A stretch of 64,000 bases of DNA from Trichoplax adhaerens (GCF_000150275.1 NW_002060943.1:1819732-1883731); one strand, 5' to 3'; shown: positions 14,061 to 28,424, counted from the first letter of the stretch. The notes: generated from the sequence alone by a model not told the origin. Numbers and translations are program-made.

Positions 14061-14371
14061 TGGAGGTAAAACACTTTTTGCCTACCTCTATGGTATTTAG
14101 TACTGTACTGTATGAGTCAGACTTTTGTAAACAGCAGCCATTCAATCCCAACCGATCCGCTTTAGTTCCCTTGACCTCATTCGAGAGTTAAAACACCCTC
14201 TAAACCAGTATACTGAATGTACATTAAGCATTAAGCAATTAAGTATCTGATGAATCTTGACCAACTTCATGTTTAGACTGTTGAAGTAGCATTGACAACG
14301 TTGTTGACGCCATTAGACGATAGAAAAGAAAATTAAGAGGAGAAAATAGAGATCACATAGACAATATCAAT

Positions 14372-14522
14372 TTAATCTACATCTAATTTTGCCATCCTTT
14401 GCTTCAATTCAAGACAGTAACGAAGGCGTTCAATGCGTACAGCTTCTTTCTGCCTTTCTCGTCGCGAGTATTTTCTTGCTCTTTTCGACAACAAGAAAAG
14501 AAGATCTCCATTGACCTTCAAA
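14372..14522 (-). CDS. Candidate terminal exon of an unidentified basic, coiled-coil-like protein
   Basis: On the minus strand, after an acceptor-like ATAAGAACAG, an open frame of 50 codons ends in TAA. It begins LKVNGDLLFLLSKRA, continues with a highly basic, helical segment (RKYSRRERQKEAVRIERLR) and ends LKQRMAKLDVD. The composition looks protein-like and suggests a basic coiled coil. No start codon exists in this frame, and only about 150 bases separate it from the divergently transcribed ATG4 start, so I could not find its upstream exon. It could be a last exon of a gene overlapping ATG4, a gene remnant, or chance. A second frame over the same bases is also open for 36 codons, which weakens the call. 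Confidence 0.25.
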
Positions 14523-14674
14523 CTGTTCTTATACTAGCCCATAGATTGGAAAGTGGGGAATAAGAGATCATTGCCATTATCTTCTTGAAGAAATTAACTG
14601 CTTCAGTGTAGAGTATACTCTTTTATTCAAAGCGATTTCTACTTTATTATTGGGTTGACATTAGTGGTGACAGA

Positions 14675-17600
14675 ATGATGATGATGGACGTTGCTTGCGC
14701 TACTTATGAAGTGGATTTTATCGAAGAAAGATCCATCCGTTATGGCCGAGAACCAGTTTGGTTATTGGGCTGCTGTTACAATCCACTAGAAGGTAAGCTA
14801 ATTTAATAATCAAATACCAGAAAGGAAAATACCTCTTAATTGACAGTAAGAAGTAGTTCAACCGATAATGTACTGTGGTAGATACGTTGATCAATGAACT
14901 ACAATGCATTTGAAAGCGGTTTTCTGCATTGATACCGATTGGACACAAATTTGATCAACTTTAAATACTTATTGATTCATCTACAATGACATATTTAGGT
15001 GGTTTTCATAGCCTAGTTACAATCTCATCCGTAAAATAATTTATAATTCACTCAGCTTAATCTGTTGGGTAAACTACGGTCTTTCCCCAATATATAACTT
15101 TGCAGTACTCGCATGTCCGATTGAATTTAACCTTTCTAGAGGCCAGCCATAGAAAAACGAAAGAAAAATGGCCATCATTCTGCTGATGTTTTAATATTAC
15201 AGTACAGTATATGCAAACAAGATACACACACATATAGGGTTATGGGTCATCGTACTAATTTTTTTATGAATATTTTAAGCTGTAAACAGAAATATCGCCG
15301 ACATCACTACAGTAGCCACCAACTCTTGCTGTATTCACAAGACTTGCAAACCTATCTGAATTTGAATCATTTTCCTACCTCTTAGTCTTATCAACAAAAA
15401 AACTGACCACAGTGTATTTTCTTGTAGTTTGCGTAAAAATTTTTTCCCATGACTGTGTCCTCATACAGTACGCAGTCTAGACAATTTACGTACAGCATTA
15501 ATGGCGGTTAGTAGCAGGAGTGGTACTAACACTGTAGTTTGCCGTTTCTTCGTACCAAAGTAGCTCTGATTCCTCTATAACTAGTTTATACTACATCACA
15601 TGAGTACCCGTAAAATTACCTAGACTTTCGAATGTTGTGATAGTCACGATGGACAGATGCTAATTGTTATTGCTTTCCATCTCAGTATCAGCGATTTTAT
15701 TTAAAACTTGCTCATAGATTGTCCTTTTTCCTCTATTAGTCTATAAATACAATATTTGAAATACGCGTATACGCGTACCTGCATAAACATCTCATCGTCA
15801 CGATGATCATCGCTGCAGCCAATAGATGGCCTCATTAGATAATTCTCAGGGATATACTCGTAAATGATATACGGTAATAATATTTTTCTTAAAAAACGAA
15901 CTTCTTGATTTGGGCGAGTGCCATCCTTTTATTTTAATGCAGGTTTCATAATTTCTATCCTTGGACGGTTAAAGTTAAAAATCTTTTAGTAAAATTTCTA
16001 CGGCAAGAACATAACTGAGCGCTTCCTTCCTTACAATTTATTTAGAAGCCAGGTTTAATTAATCATACCTACGAGATATCAGCCTTTTTCGATTGCGAAC
16101 TTTTATGACCTTCATATTCGTTGCCTCTCAATCACCTTATCAAGCATTCACTTGCAATTAATTGTAGGAGAATTTTTTAAAAATGAATTAAAAACAACTT
16201 TAATTGATACAGCCATTGTCGAATAACTCTAACTCAGAGCGTATCTTAAACTCATGTAGCAATTAAAGATTATTATTCAATCTTAAACCAGTTATTATAA
16301 AACTATAAATCAACTATAATCAGAGCTCCCTTCCCTGTCATTCTATCTGTATTAGCATCGACAGAGATTAATACGGTAACATTTTGAATAGGCGCTATTA
16401 GCTGGCCGGAGAAAGCCTAAAGTTTGGTTAAATAGACAGGACGGGAATTAAAACTTAAAATTTCGTCGGTGTGTACTACTCTTATAAGTTTTATAATATA
16501 AAAGTAGGTCATCCATTTAATTATGAATGTGTCAGTCAGCGTTATAATAAGATAGGTTAATTTCTCAGTATTTCAATCCTTTGGAAGGAAGGAATTCAAA
16601 TGAAATTTATCGTTCATACGCCATAGGGTATGAGTGTAAAAAATGATCACAGATATGCTATTCTGGACGTTATTTACAACGATGTACGGATATTAATGTT
16701 CTGTGCCCTTAATATCTAACGCCTTTACTAATGGTGGTGTTCATTATGCAAATTTCCTAATCTTACTTGTCATCATTCGATTAATTTGATCATTTTATAT
16801 CTTTGCATTTTACAGAATTTGATAAATTGATCGCTGATATCAATTCGAAATTTTGGTTCACCTATAGGAAAAATTATCCGCCAATTGGTAGGCCTTGTAG
16901 CACTTAACATTTCACTAGCAATATTCAAGTCTTGCTGTCGTTGATAGGAATCATAGGATAGCTATTCATGTATAATCTTTCTGTCCATGATGAACAATAC
17001 ATTATAGAGCAACCCATCATTGTGACTCCCTGAACGTAATTTAATATAAAAGGAACAAAAAATAGCCTACATTTCTTTAAATTTATTCGACAATTGTTTG
17101 GTAATTTTATGTCAGTAATTTCCATGCTATGATCCAATAATTTTATCTTACCTTTCTGTTTATAATATTGCACTGATAGTGATCAATCATGCTTCGGTAA
17201 TCGTTAACCTCTATATACAATGCATGAGTTATTGTCATGGATTACCAAGTTCTATGGTACTGTAGAATTTAGTAGTCTAGTCATTGTATTTTTGTAGTAA
17301 CTAATAACTGAACGATATTTAGCAATGATAATATATAAAATACAATACATCCATTGCAAAATTGTGTCTACTAGTGATGATCGTGAGTATAATTGACGAC
17401 TAAACTACATATTATATTAAGAAAGAATAAGTGTATATAAAAATTCCATTTCATTAAATATTTTTTCGGCACTAAACGTAATCATGCACTGGTGCAATTT
17501 TTCGTCAGTTAGTTCAAGTGACGCTAACTTTGAATGATTTTCTAATTGCTAATGCATCTCATAGGTGGAATCGGCCCAACATCCGATAAAGGCTGGGGTT

Positions 17601-19921
17601 GCATGCTGCGTTGTGGTCAAATGATATTAGGCCAGGCATTAGTTATGAGACATTTAGGCAGAGGTAAATGAAGATGGCTCATTCGTTTGTCTTCGCATTT
17701 TTAGATAAAATCTCTTATACGTAGAAATTACTTATTTCTTTTTTCACTATTGATACTGTAATCTTGCAATTTCTATTAACACGCTACAAATTATCATTTC
17801 AATTCTAATAGATTGGCGTTGGTTTAAAAATAAAGAGCAACTTGCGAATTATTGGAAGGTAACATACTCCTAAATCAACTATATTGGTATAAGATTACAA
17901 TTTTTAAATATTTTTGTTTGAAATATTTGAACAACTAACCTTGCCGGATTTGTCTGACTTCAACGTATTTAGATTTTAAAGTTATTCTTAGACTCCAAAG
18001 ACAGTCTCTATTCAATCCATCAAATCGGTATTTGACCGCATAGTAATTACTAAATGCTTAAAAGATGTATTAACACTCTCGCATTTGATCTATCTCTTGT
18101 ACAGTAGTAATGATACCAACAGATTTACATAATGTATTTATCCTTATGGATAATTGTGGCGTTATCAATTTCTTTCTGCTTAGCCTCTACATAATACAAA
18201 GTATCGTAGTTTTTACAAGCTTTTCTATGGCTATAAAATTTTCTTAGTCACAATAATGTATTGGATATTTTTAACCTAAATATTTGGAAGTGTGTTGAAA
18301 CGTTTTTCTGATAATCTATCGTTGAATTATTAACTAGTATTTTTTTCTTGCAGCACAAATGGGAGTATCGGAAGGGAAAAAAATCAGTCAATGGTTCGGG
18401 CCGAATACAGCCGCACAAGTACTCAAGTATGCTTATTTAAAGAAGTTCTCAACCATCTGTCTTTAAGTCAATTATGATATGCTATGTTTATCGTAATTTT
18501 ATGTATGTCTTGTCTTAGGAAACTCATCATGTTTGATGAATGGAGTCAAATGGGTGTTTATGTCGCTATGGACAACATTGTTGTTATTGACGATATAAGT
18601 AGGTTTTACAATTAGAATGCAATATAGGTTTAACTTGAATTTTTTACTTTCACTATTTTGAAACGAAATTGTGTATAATTTTACTCACCTAATTGTGTTT
18701 TTATAGAAAAAATTTGCCACAATCATATCACCAGAACGTCGCAAGGAAACGCTGCTAATAGTGATGCTCAAGGGTCATCTAATGAGCAATCAAATGCTTG
18801 GAAGCCTTTACTACTTTTTATTCCACTACGTTTAGGTTTAACGGACCTTAACCCTATTTACAAAGATAAATTAAATGTAAAACCGTTTAACTTAAATCGT
18901 TATACGTGGCAGCTATGCTTTACCAATTTCTATTAGCAGGCTTAAAATATTCTTTACGTAATTTACTAGAAATGCTTTAGGATAAAAAATACATTAGGAA
19001 TAATAGGAGGAAAGCCTAACAGTGCACACTATTTTATTGGTATACAAGGTAACTAAAATCCTTTAAAAATAAATTAAGAAATCTAAGGATTCAAAATAAG
19101 ATATTCAATGCAAATTCTAGGGGATTATTTGCTGTACTTGGATCCGCATACTGTGCAAGAAACTGTTAAAGTAAAGCCCAACTGTCCTTTTTCGGATAAG
19201 GTATTAATCAAGATTTGTAACATAATACAGATTGTATAAATGACGTAGTCGTATACGATAATCTTACCTTTCTGATCACAAATGCTAACGTTATCATCTA
19301 ATTTCTTTATATTATATATTGTATATAATTGTAATATATGTATATTTATTAAATTTTTGAAATGTAGACATATCATCAGAAAGGCACTAACCGACTGCAT
19401 TTTTCGTACATGGATCCATCCGTTGCTCTCGTTAGTGCTGATTCATATTAGTAACTGATAACTATTGCACATCTGTATTATTTTCTTCGTTATTAACTCG
19501 GACAGATTTTTTATAGGGATTTTACAGTGCTACCGAGGAGGAATTTAACGAACTTTGTCGCGATTTTACTGATGTATGTATTGTCAAGAAATATCTTTCA
19601 ATTTTACATTTACATCAATACGAATAAATATTGGTGTTATCCCTTTTTGCACTGCTGTGTGTAGTTAAATAGTGCACAGCCTCCGTTGTTTGAGGTAGTG
19701 GAACAACGACCTCCACATTGGCCAGAACTGGTACTGCCAAATAGTCCATACGATGACACATCCGATGTTGGTATGTAATTGCTTTATTCAAAACATTAAT
19801 ATGACCGAAGTGCGTAATATGGCTAATGAAGTTATTTTTATTAGCTGCAGGATTTACAGAAATCAGAAGAGAAGAAAGGCATTTCGATAGTGATAACGAT
19901 TTCGAAATAATTGACATGTAG
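14675..19921 (+). CDS. ATG4: ATG4 cysteine protease (autophagin)
   Basis: Processes the C-terminus of ATG8/LC3/GABARAP proteins and delipidates them, so it controls autophagosome formation. Exons: 14675-14792, 16816-16887, 17565-17663, 17812-17858, 17973-18027, 18354-18426, 18519-18598, 18707-about 18876, a probable 18-nt exon 18940-18957, then 18981-19048, 19121-19200, 19368-19430, 19517-19573, 19680-19770 and 19851-19921. Hallmarks: [21 protein letters not shown]; the active-site cysteine in [50 protein letters not shown]; and the catalytic Asp-His pair in YLDPHT. The C-terminus (DFEIIDM) keeps the LC3-interacting FEI(I/L) motif of ATG4B. Length is about 390 residues, as usual for ATG4A/B. 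Phases match at all junctions except around the micro-exon, where the exon 8 donor is unresolved. Four ATGs in a row open the frame. The start lies 2 kb before exon 2. Confidence 0.93.
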
Positions 19922-22306
19922 TACCTTTTACAATTTATGAAGTATATACTACAACACTCTATCTGATCTCTTTTTATTTCTTATAAATAGCAACTAGTGA
20001 CAATTAAAAAATTATATCTCTATATTCTTTAGATTAATACATCAACTGTAAAATAGCTATACCAAAGTAGCAAAATTAAATTGCTTTGTTGTACATTATA
20101 TCTGTTGTATTTGACTAATATTTAACGATTATATTTTAGCCTCATATTGAACTATCGCTGCCTTTTAAACAGTATTCTTGTTTAATTATTACTGTATACG
20201 TTACCGCAGTGCCTTATTGCGTAAGGATAGATACTATGTAACTTTGTATCAAAGTCTATAGGTACCAATACTTAATTTTTATTTCCTTCCAGTGATAAAT
20301 ATGTACAATGTTGCATTGTAAGACTATCATATTTGTACAGTTCTATGCTCTAGTCAAACTTTAAAATGTGAAGTTAAAAAATAGTAAAGAGTTAGAAATA
20401 TATTTACTCGCACATAAGATAGAGAATAAAGAGCGATATAGATTTAAGACTGTTGATCATTCAAGTATTTGTAGCCATATTATTTTTTTTATTTTATGGT
20501 GTTAAACTATGAAACCATTGATTTTGGTTGTGAACTATTTGTAATTTAATGAAATGGCTTTATCGTATTTTATATCATTCCGAACTTTAGTTTAATTCAT
20601 TGCAATCAGCCATGTTCTATCCTCATAGTATCTTAACATAAAGTATTTGATCTTTTCATTATTGATAATAAAGTTTATAGATTGTCTATCAACTCACGTG
20701 AGTCTTACCATGTTTATAAAAACTGCCAACTAGAAATATTAAGGTAGATAGTAACTAAATGTCAATTTAACACGAAATTATTTGTACTACTGAAGAAAAT
20801 GGTATGAGTCATGAATCATTTCAGGTGCTGTTAGGGTACATATTCTATTATGTCCAAGGAAATTATTTTTTAAATATCTAAGCCTATAGAAATCTCTCAA
20901 AATACGTCGTTACAATAAATTTGCAGTTACTTAAATAAAGCAAATGGAAATTTTGGGTATGATGGCGTTTCATTGATGTTAAATAGCAGATAATAGAAAA
21001 TGCGTTGATAGAGACTAATAACCCAAACAATAACCAACAATATTGCTGCAAGTTTGCAATAAACTATCTAAAAGAGCCATATAATGTTAAGTACGGCAAT
21101 AGCCTTTAGGTTAATTCGATTTTTATTTAGAAATGGTAGATACATCTTTGTATTAGTCCTTCTTGGATTCCATTTCTTTATCCGAACTATGCAATTTTGC
21201 ACCATAAATTATCTATAGAGCAGGTATGGGGCGATCAATACTATTTCACCACATCTACTATCTACAATTGTAATTAAATTATCTACGAGCATATATGCTG
21301 TACTGTATATATATATATATATATTCTAGCAATCATGAAATAGACATATTCAGTCTTTCCATTTATGGAATCAAAATGATGCAAAAATAATGACTTACTA
21401 GTTGAAATTTATAATCTATAGTAGCTCAAACAGTTAAGTAAATTATTTAACAAAAAATTACAAATCTTACCGTGATCTTGATCATGTTTACTTTATAAGA
21501 AAAATCAAGAAAGATATGGCCATAACAAAAAGCCATTAAGCGTATTAATTTACGTGAAATTAATACTGTTTTAATAATATTATGCGAATAAACAATTCTT
21601 TTAATCACTTATAATAATTATCTAACATAGATTTATCATAAAAGTCTTGTACACAACCTAAAATGCTATCTAAAATGATACCATATCAGGCCTGATCTTA
21701 GATATTGGCATTATACTAACCATAATTAGATTTACTGTATTGTGGTAGAAATTATTCTGTTTGAAATAATCACGATGGTCATTTAGAATATAGTAAATAA
21801 GTATTAACTTTAATTTAATGGCTATTAAACTAGCACTTTCTTTTGATTACATCCAGAAAGACTATAAAGTACAACACATCGAATTATTATAGTCTATTTC
21901 TGTTGCCCAGTCTATAACCAAGGAATATTTTAAAGAGCGTCAAAATCTATAGCCTAATATTTCTGAGAACATACGATACAAGTGTGGCTATTTTGGCTGC
22001 TAAAAGTAAAAGTATCCTCCAATAACTTTTAATTATACTGGATAGATAATCTTTTATGAAATTTTAAGGTGATCTGTTGCGATACATCATCTACCATAAA
22101 TAATATGAAGGCTGTAAAAATTATTTTAGCTTAGTTCAGAACTATAAGCGATGAGCCAAAGTCATCAACCTTTTTATCATTGCAGTTAGGCCAATAAAAT
22201 CTATCACCACACCAGCTAATAAATTGATGTATCTATGTAATTTTAATTGTAGTTTAATTAAATAAATGCCTAGTAGAACAAAGTCAGGAAATTGTTTCTT
22301 CCTTTT
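19922..22306. other. Convergent intergenic region between ATG4 and sphingosine kinase
   Basis: About 2.4 kb, AT-rich. A TA dinucleotide run lies near 21306-21325. No exon with family resemblance was found on either strand. It holds the two 3' UTRs. Confidence 0.5.
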
Positions 22307-25300
22307 TTATAAACAAAATACTTGCAGTCCACCTTTTTCAACGGTACCCTGAATTGGGCCATAATCCACTACTTCACCATCTACGGTTAAATATCCACCT
22401 TCAGTTTCTGGTACAAGACGAAATGCTTTGCATGGTATTAACTGAACATCAGGCGATTCAATGTATTGTCCATTCTTGGTTGATAAGAGTATTTTAGTTA
22501 ATCCTTTACGATTAACTTTATCACTGACTGCCACAATATATGCCTTGCCATCATCTAGTCTTGATGGCGGTGCAAATAGGAAATCCGTCGATAAATAAGG
22601 CAAATTACCGATGACAACTGTAATGAAATCCTGATCAATTACTTTCCATTGATTCGGTAGAGGTTTATCAAGTGATGGTATAGGATTTGAATCATCGCCA
22701 ACTCTGCAAAATAATAAGGTATAATTTATTTCCTTATTTATTTATAAATCAAGCTTAATCTCCGTACTTTCTTAATCCATTGTACCTTCATAGATATTAT
22801 TGGCTCTTAAAAGTTATATCAAGTAAAATAATATGATCGTTGCATCAACTTACGTCAGAATAGCAGATTGTTGATGGTTGGCATCCAATTGTGTAACATT
22901 CATATCATCATCGTTGTGAAACTAAAAATGCGAGGTGAGAATGTAGGGTGTTTACGCTTTTGCATCGATTGACATTGCTTCATGTTATGAATTAATTATT
23001 ATTGTAAATGGCTGCGGATAATATTCAATAAATTACAGTATAATATATGGACTAACAAAGCCAAGATAACATGAGCCTAAACGATGCAGTATTTGTTTAT
23101 TAAACATGCAATATGTTTATTATAGATGCTATCCAATTTAGCTTGCAAAGTGAATGGACTTTATTTGTTTATTTTTATTATGTTATACGTTGCATGAATT
23201 ACGGAGAGTTTATCTAGCTAATAAATAATTAGGAGTTTCAACACTGACTTTTCATTCCATAGGAATTAGTATTAGAACTGTTCATTTAGCCATATTACGT
23301 TCAAAAACTTGAATACTACTGCAACCTAAATCTTACAGATATAAAAAATCAATCTGACTTCCAATCAACTTACGTTAAATGTTTCATCCATAACAGCAGA
23401 ACGTTCACTGACATTGCCATTATTCGTCCATTGAGATTCTCGAGTTTCTTCAGGCTCCTTGTCACAAGGTAAGTAAGATATTTTGCCTCGATAGACCTTT
23501 CGTTTAGCAATCATGGAAACTGCTTCTACAGTAAAGCGATTAGAACCAAGAAAATGAAACTTTTCTGACTTGATGTCAATATCAGCAATCATTCCCCATC
23601 CTATAGATAGAAAGGCTAGAAAATTGTTTTTTTTCGACTGTAAATGCATCAAATCCAACGGACGAGTTGAATATTTTGCAATGATAAAGGTGGCACTGAC
23701 GATATCATTTGGCTCTCTAGAATAAAATAATGAAGAAACTACTTAATCAACATATATGTACACAGGCCAAGTTATGAAAATTAATTCGACTTAAAAATGC
23801 GATAGGATTCATCCTTGATAATGAAGCAAGGAATGAGATACAGGTGGAAATTCTTTGACTACAAGTTAATATTTCTTAATTAATGACGATAGTCCTATTC
23901 TACTAGTATAAAATTAATAAGATAAATATTGATACGTTTATTTCAATCCATAATAAATGCAAATGGACTCTAAATATATTCTAATAATTTTGATAGCCCT
24001 TCGAAGTAAAGAATAAAACCAACTAAAGCAGTACTTGGGCTATGCCATTTTTAGACACAGAACGAAACTATGTGCATGCTTCAACCTAGCTAGTATAGAA
24101 CTAATTTAGAGAATCAAGATTGCTTGATCTGTTTAGGATTATTAATAAATGAGAAACTTCATAAATCTTTACATAGCATCCCTTAGCTCCAACTATCTCT
24201 TAGACACAATCTAATGATCAATCATTACCCTGAAAATTTCATAATGGACGCATAGAGTGCATTCCCTGATCCTGCAGGTAAAATACCAATAGGCATATGT
24301 CTTACGGTATCCCAATCCTGCCGCTCATTTAGTCCATTTATAACCTAATCAGAGAGATTGAACCAGTCATGAGTCTTATTTACAATGTTCACGCGATAAG
24401 CCATCATGTTCATCTTACATTTATATTTATTGGCAAGCCTATGCAATAAATTAATATCGCTATTACTAGTTACAAACTTACTTCATAAATCAATCCGTCT
24501 CCGGATACAACTAATATACCATCCCATTTGGAAAGATTAGCATTAATGATATAGTCTTTTGCATGCCCGACTCGTTCTATAAATGAAAGAAAATTAAGTT
24601 TAATCTGTCCGCAGTCAATCAATTACTACATGAAAGCTTCACTTAGTTATTAATATAAGTAGATTTTGAAAATGACCTTTAAACTAAAGCTACTCAACAT
24701 TAAAGCAATTACATCGTTGTACCTGTAGTTACAACTTCGCATAATATATCCGCTTCATTTAAAATATCTTTTGATTTGCCGTTGAAAATTTTACTAGCTT
24801 TACCAGATCCACTACAAGGGTTAATAAAAACCAACAATTTTCGTGGTGCTGGGCAAGATTTTGATCCTAGATCTGGATATTGTTAAGAAATAAAAAAATT
24901 TATGAGTCCATTTCATTTTTATTTTATCGGTATTGATGTTTTAAGATTTATATACGTATATCATATCGATCGTCATATTTACTGTATTCTAATATTACAA
25001 TCTATTAAGTGGATAAATCGATCGTATGATAATAAAGATTATTTTATTTTAACTATGTAAATATTATAGTCTCGATGATCATTTTAATTACTGAAAGATA
25101 ATTTGTGAGATAGTTTCACGATCAGGATCAAAGTGGCAATTCGATTCTCAGGTTTTCATAAAATGTTTTATTTTAATAAAGATCGGGACAGCGATGCTAA
25201 AATGATACAAGCTCAAAGATTATTTTAAGGATTAAATGTTAGCAACGTGGGTTAGGGTTAATAAAGTCGTCAATTATGGTTAGATAAAGGTTAGAAGAAT

Positions 25301-27248
25301 TTTTACATGAGGCACATATATAACATTGTATACTTAACGCAGCAATATTGTTAAGGATTGAAATTAGTTAAGGAATACTAACCCAGTATTTCATCAAATA
25401 ATGATGAAGTTGAGAAGAATCGTGGCTGCTATAGAATTAGGATATTCTCTGATTATCAAGTGTTGGTAGTGTGATATTAAACACGTAAAACTGCACTATA
25501 GGGAAATTTCTTTCCATACACTGTATGCCCTACGATATCGCACCAATGTCTCTTAATAGGAATGTAAGCTATTGGCTGGATGTTAGACAGCTAAGGCTCA
25601 TTTAATTGTGGTAAGGATCGAGAAAATGATGCCATGATAATTCATGAATATTGTATCATCTTAACATAGAAGCGTAAAGATGTTCTTCCAGGATTGAACT
25701 TCGATTACAGCTGCAATGGCATAATAAGCAGAGAAAACTGGCTTGTTCTATCATAACAACATTATGCAGAATTCTAAATATTTTATCCTATTTGCAAACG
25801 TCGGATCTTCCGATTTACTATACGCTTTAGCAATTAGCGATGATCTTTAGATTCTTTTTCATCGCTAACGATCCATTTAGCCGTAAACGTTAATATTTAA
25901 ATTCAATATTTAGTGGCTCTACCGTAGGAAGTGATGAATCATTTTTTACTTTCCATTGTTTGGAGCAATTTTGTTTGAAGTAATTAAATTATCGCTTAAA
26001 ACTGTCATACAATTTGAGTACAACCTGACATACTCGTATAACGTGACTAAACTAATATTTTTTCATAAGTACTGGAAGAAAACAAAACTAGAGGATAGTC
26101 TTCAATATCGAAAAGCTAATCGGATTTAAAGTCTATCTATAGAAATAGCCGATATTGCGAAAATATAGAATTCTACTGTTACCATCAGTAAAGCCTCCGC
26201 TAGAATAGCAAATCTGTTCAAATTATTAAAACATCTTAGAGGAGAGCTTTTCATGGCGAAATTGAAGTGTGACCTCATCAATAACAAATTTCCCAATAAT
26301 TTATAATGGGAAACATTTTTACTCCAATATTTAATGGTAGCAATCTCTGGCTATTTAATAGCGTTTCTGACGGAAGAATAGATAGTTATTGAATGGAATT
26401 AATACGATGTGTCGGTGCAACTAGTGAAGCATACGGTTATCATATTGCTGTATGGGTGATTTGTTCTAAGTAAAGCTTATAGCAAGATAGCAAATTGGCC
26501 CTTTTAAAAGTAAAATATGGTACTACTAACTGAGTGGTCGTTAGTGTATTCCTTTCATCAAAACCTGGCGAAAAGGTAGGAGTGAAGACATTATGGGCGG
26601 AGTAGAATTTCCTCAGGATTTTTCTATAACGATCGAGGTATTAGTTTTAAAGCAAAGACGACGAATAAACACGTGTAGAAAAGGTGATTGAATAGCAGCT
26701 ATGTTGTGATGGAAAGGCAATCTCTACACTCTGATGGATGCAAGACTATCCTCAATCGAATAGATCTGGCTATGGATAAATGCTCTGATACAATCAATTG
26801 GAGTACCTGGTTGATACTTGATACCACGCAAAGCGCATATAATGGCTGCATGCCATTGATCTGCAATCTTGATGTTGTCTTCTACTTCCTTCGATTGGGC
26901 AACACGTAAATAGACTGGAATAGAAATTCTCTTACAAGCGGAACCAATCTTTTTCTTGCGCATTGGATACCAAAATAAGGTCAAATAGCCACCACGATCA
27001 CGGCGTTTCGTCGATGTACCTCTTGATACTTTACAGCCAATAACATCTTTTAGTTGTATTACGCCATCATCACCTAGTAGTGATGCTGGAGGGCCACTAT
27101 CGGATACTTTAATACACATTTGATTCTGAGTTAAGACGACATGGCAAGGCCTTAGCTTATTTCTAGGCCATATTAATTGTAATGTATCTTGCATGATAAT
27201 TTGGCTAATTAACGTTGTCGACTTATTGGATATACGAATTTCTTCCAT
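22307..27248 (-). CDS. Sphingosine kinase
   Basis: Phosphorylates sphingosine to sphingosine-1-phosphate using ATP. Seven exons: 27248-26807, 24872-24723, 24576-24482, 24344-24229, 23716-23374, 22921-22854 and 22703-22307. They sum to 1611 nt (536 residues) and all phases agree. The N-terminal part matches the family's pre-catalytic region (LKDVIGCKVSRG; WYPMRKKKIGS; ADQWHAAIICALRG). The catalytic core follows in order: the glycine-rich nucleotide loop NPCSGSGKA, VVSGDGLIYEV, the ATP-site block LPAGSGNALYAS, SIGWGMIADIDI and YRGKISYLP. The C-terminal lobe ends LTVDGEVVDYGPIQG. The usual SGDGL(x)HE block here has Tyr in place of His. The 68-nt exon with DDDMNVTQLDAN is a linker insert. I chose the ATG at 27248 because AAGACAG just before it could be a 5'-UTR splice acceptor; an in-frame upstream start at 27317 remains possible. 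Intron 1 is 1.9 kb. Confidence 0.92.
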
Positions 27249-28322
27249 TTTCTGTCTTGATATCCAGAAGGAAATTTGCACGCGTCCCAAGTTGAAAGAA
27301 ACGACAAGAATTACCAATTTCCAAGTCGGTCAATAAAATGCTTAACCTATACTATGCTTCAAAGCCAGTCTGAAAATGAATATATTAATAATAAGACTTT
27401 TTTTTGGCATGGGTAGATTATTGATTGAAATTTCAGTTTGCCAATAGAAGCAGACTACGCAAGTTCTAATGACATTTTGCTTGTTTAACTCTTGAATACA
27501 GTACAATAGCTTCCGTATGGCACAAGCATCGAATGGATTTATATTACTTTTCGCTACTCCTAAGTCATTGCGAATTATTTTTCTATACTTTAGCTCAGAT
27601 ACGCGTAGGCCCATTAATAAACAATCTGCAACGGTCTAAAAATGACTCATACTATGTGTAATAGTATTCCAATAGTATTATCCAATTAAGATAGAATAAC
27701 AATAAATCAATTATTTCTGGCTATATTTAATCCACGGATTAATCATAGCGCAAAAAATAGACTAAATATCCATGCGCTAAGTATTGGCGATCAAAGTGAC
27801 ATTTTTCAGTTATCCAATGCAATCTGATTCGTAGGCTAGGTGTAATTATTCATCGACTCAGTTAATCTCTATCTATGTTTTGATTATACTTAATCAGAGT
27901 ATTGATCACAATTTTGCAATAATAACACAAGCCTACAAAATGCGGAATGGGTTATAACTTGCTTAAACCAATAGAACTACAAGACCATCTGCCTACCTCA
28001 TAGCATCGACTCTTGTAACTATCCTTGTCAAGTAGATAATACTCTACTCTAGAAAGATGATTAACACGATTTAAAGGGTCAATCTGTCATTCAACTTGCA
28101 ATCTTCATTAACGAAATACCAGCTAAAGAGTGGATCAAATTACCGTTAATTCCAATTATCCACTGTCAGTAATCATAATAATAGAAAAATGAGGAAAAAA
28201 AGTTCTCGTTCCTGACGTAATTTAGACCATGACGTCAGGATCATGGCTTAATGTTCTATACTATTGCTGCGGTTAGCTAGAATGAATGGCGAGTTCGTGC
28301 CTACCGGAGAAATATCCTTCTT

Positions 28323-28351
28323 ATTGTTGTTGTTGTTGTTGTTGTTGTTAT
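28323..28351. repeat. TTG trinucleotide microsatellite
   Basis: Nine or so consecutive TTG units (TTATTGTTGTTGTTGTTGTT), followed by a T-rich run. Confidence 0.8.
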
Positions 28352-28424
28352 TATTTTTTTTTATCGTATACCGGCACTACCAACTTTCTTATGGTTTCTA
28401 TTCCGGACTAATTGATATCAGCAG

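Larger units (their letters stand above)
10428..14371. other. Gene-poor AT-rich stretch with degenerate repeats
   Basis: No convincing exon on either strand. It holds a TTAGGG-like tract at about 11285-11310, degenerate repeats sharing 'CTGCCTTGTCA' and 'CATCTTCCTAC' at about 11610-11900, a diverged duplication at 12.36 and 12.74 kb, and many GTACTG/CAGTAC palindromes from about 13.4 to 14.1 kb. Confidence 0.5.

Noticed and set aside
27342-27614. 90-codon open frame on the minus strand upstream of sphingosine kinase
   Set aside because: Mildly protein-like composition but no family match, no clear splice sites tying it to sphingosine kinase, and an AT-rich tail. Not supported as a gene.
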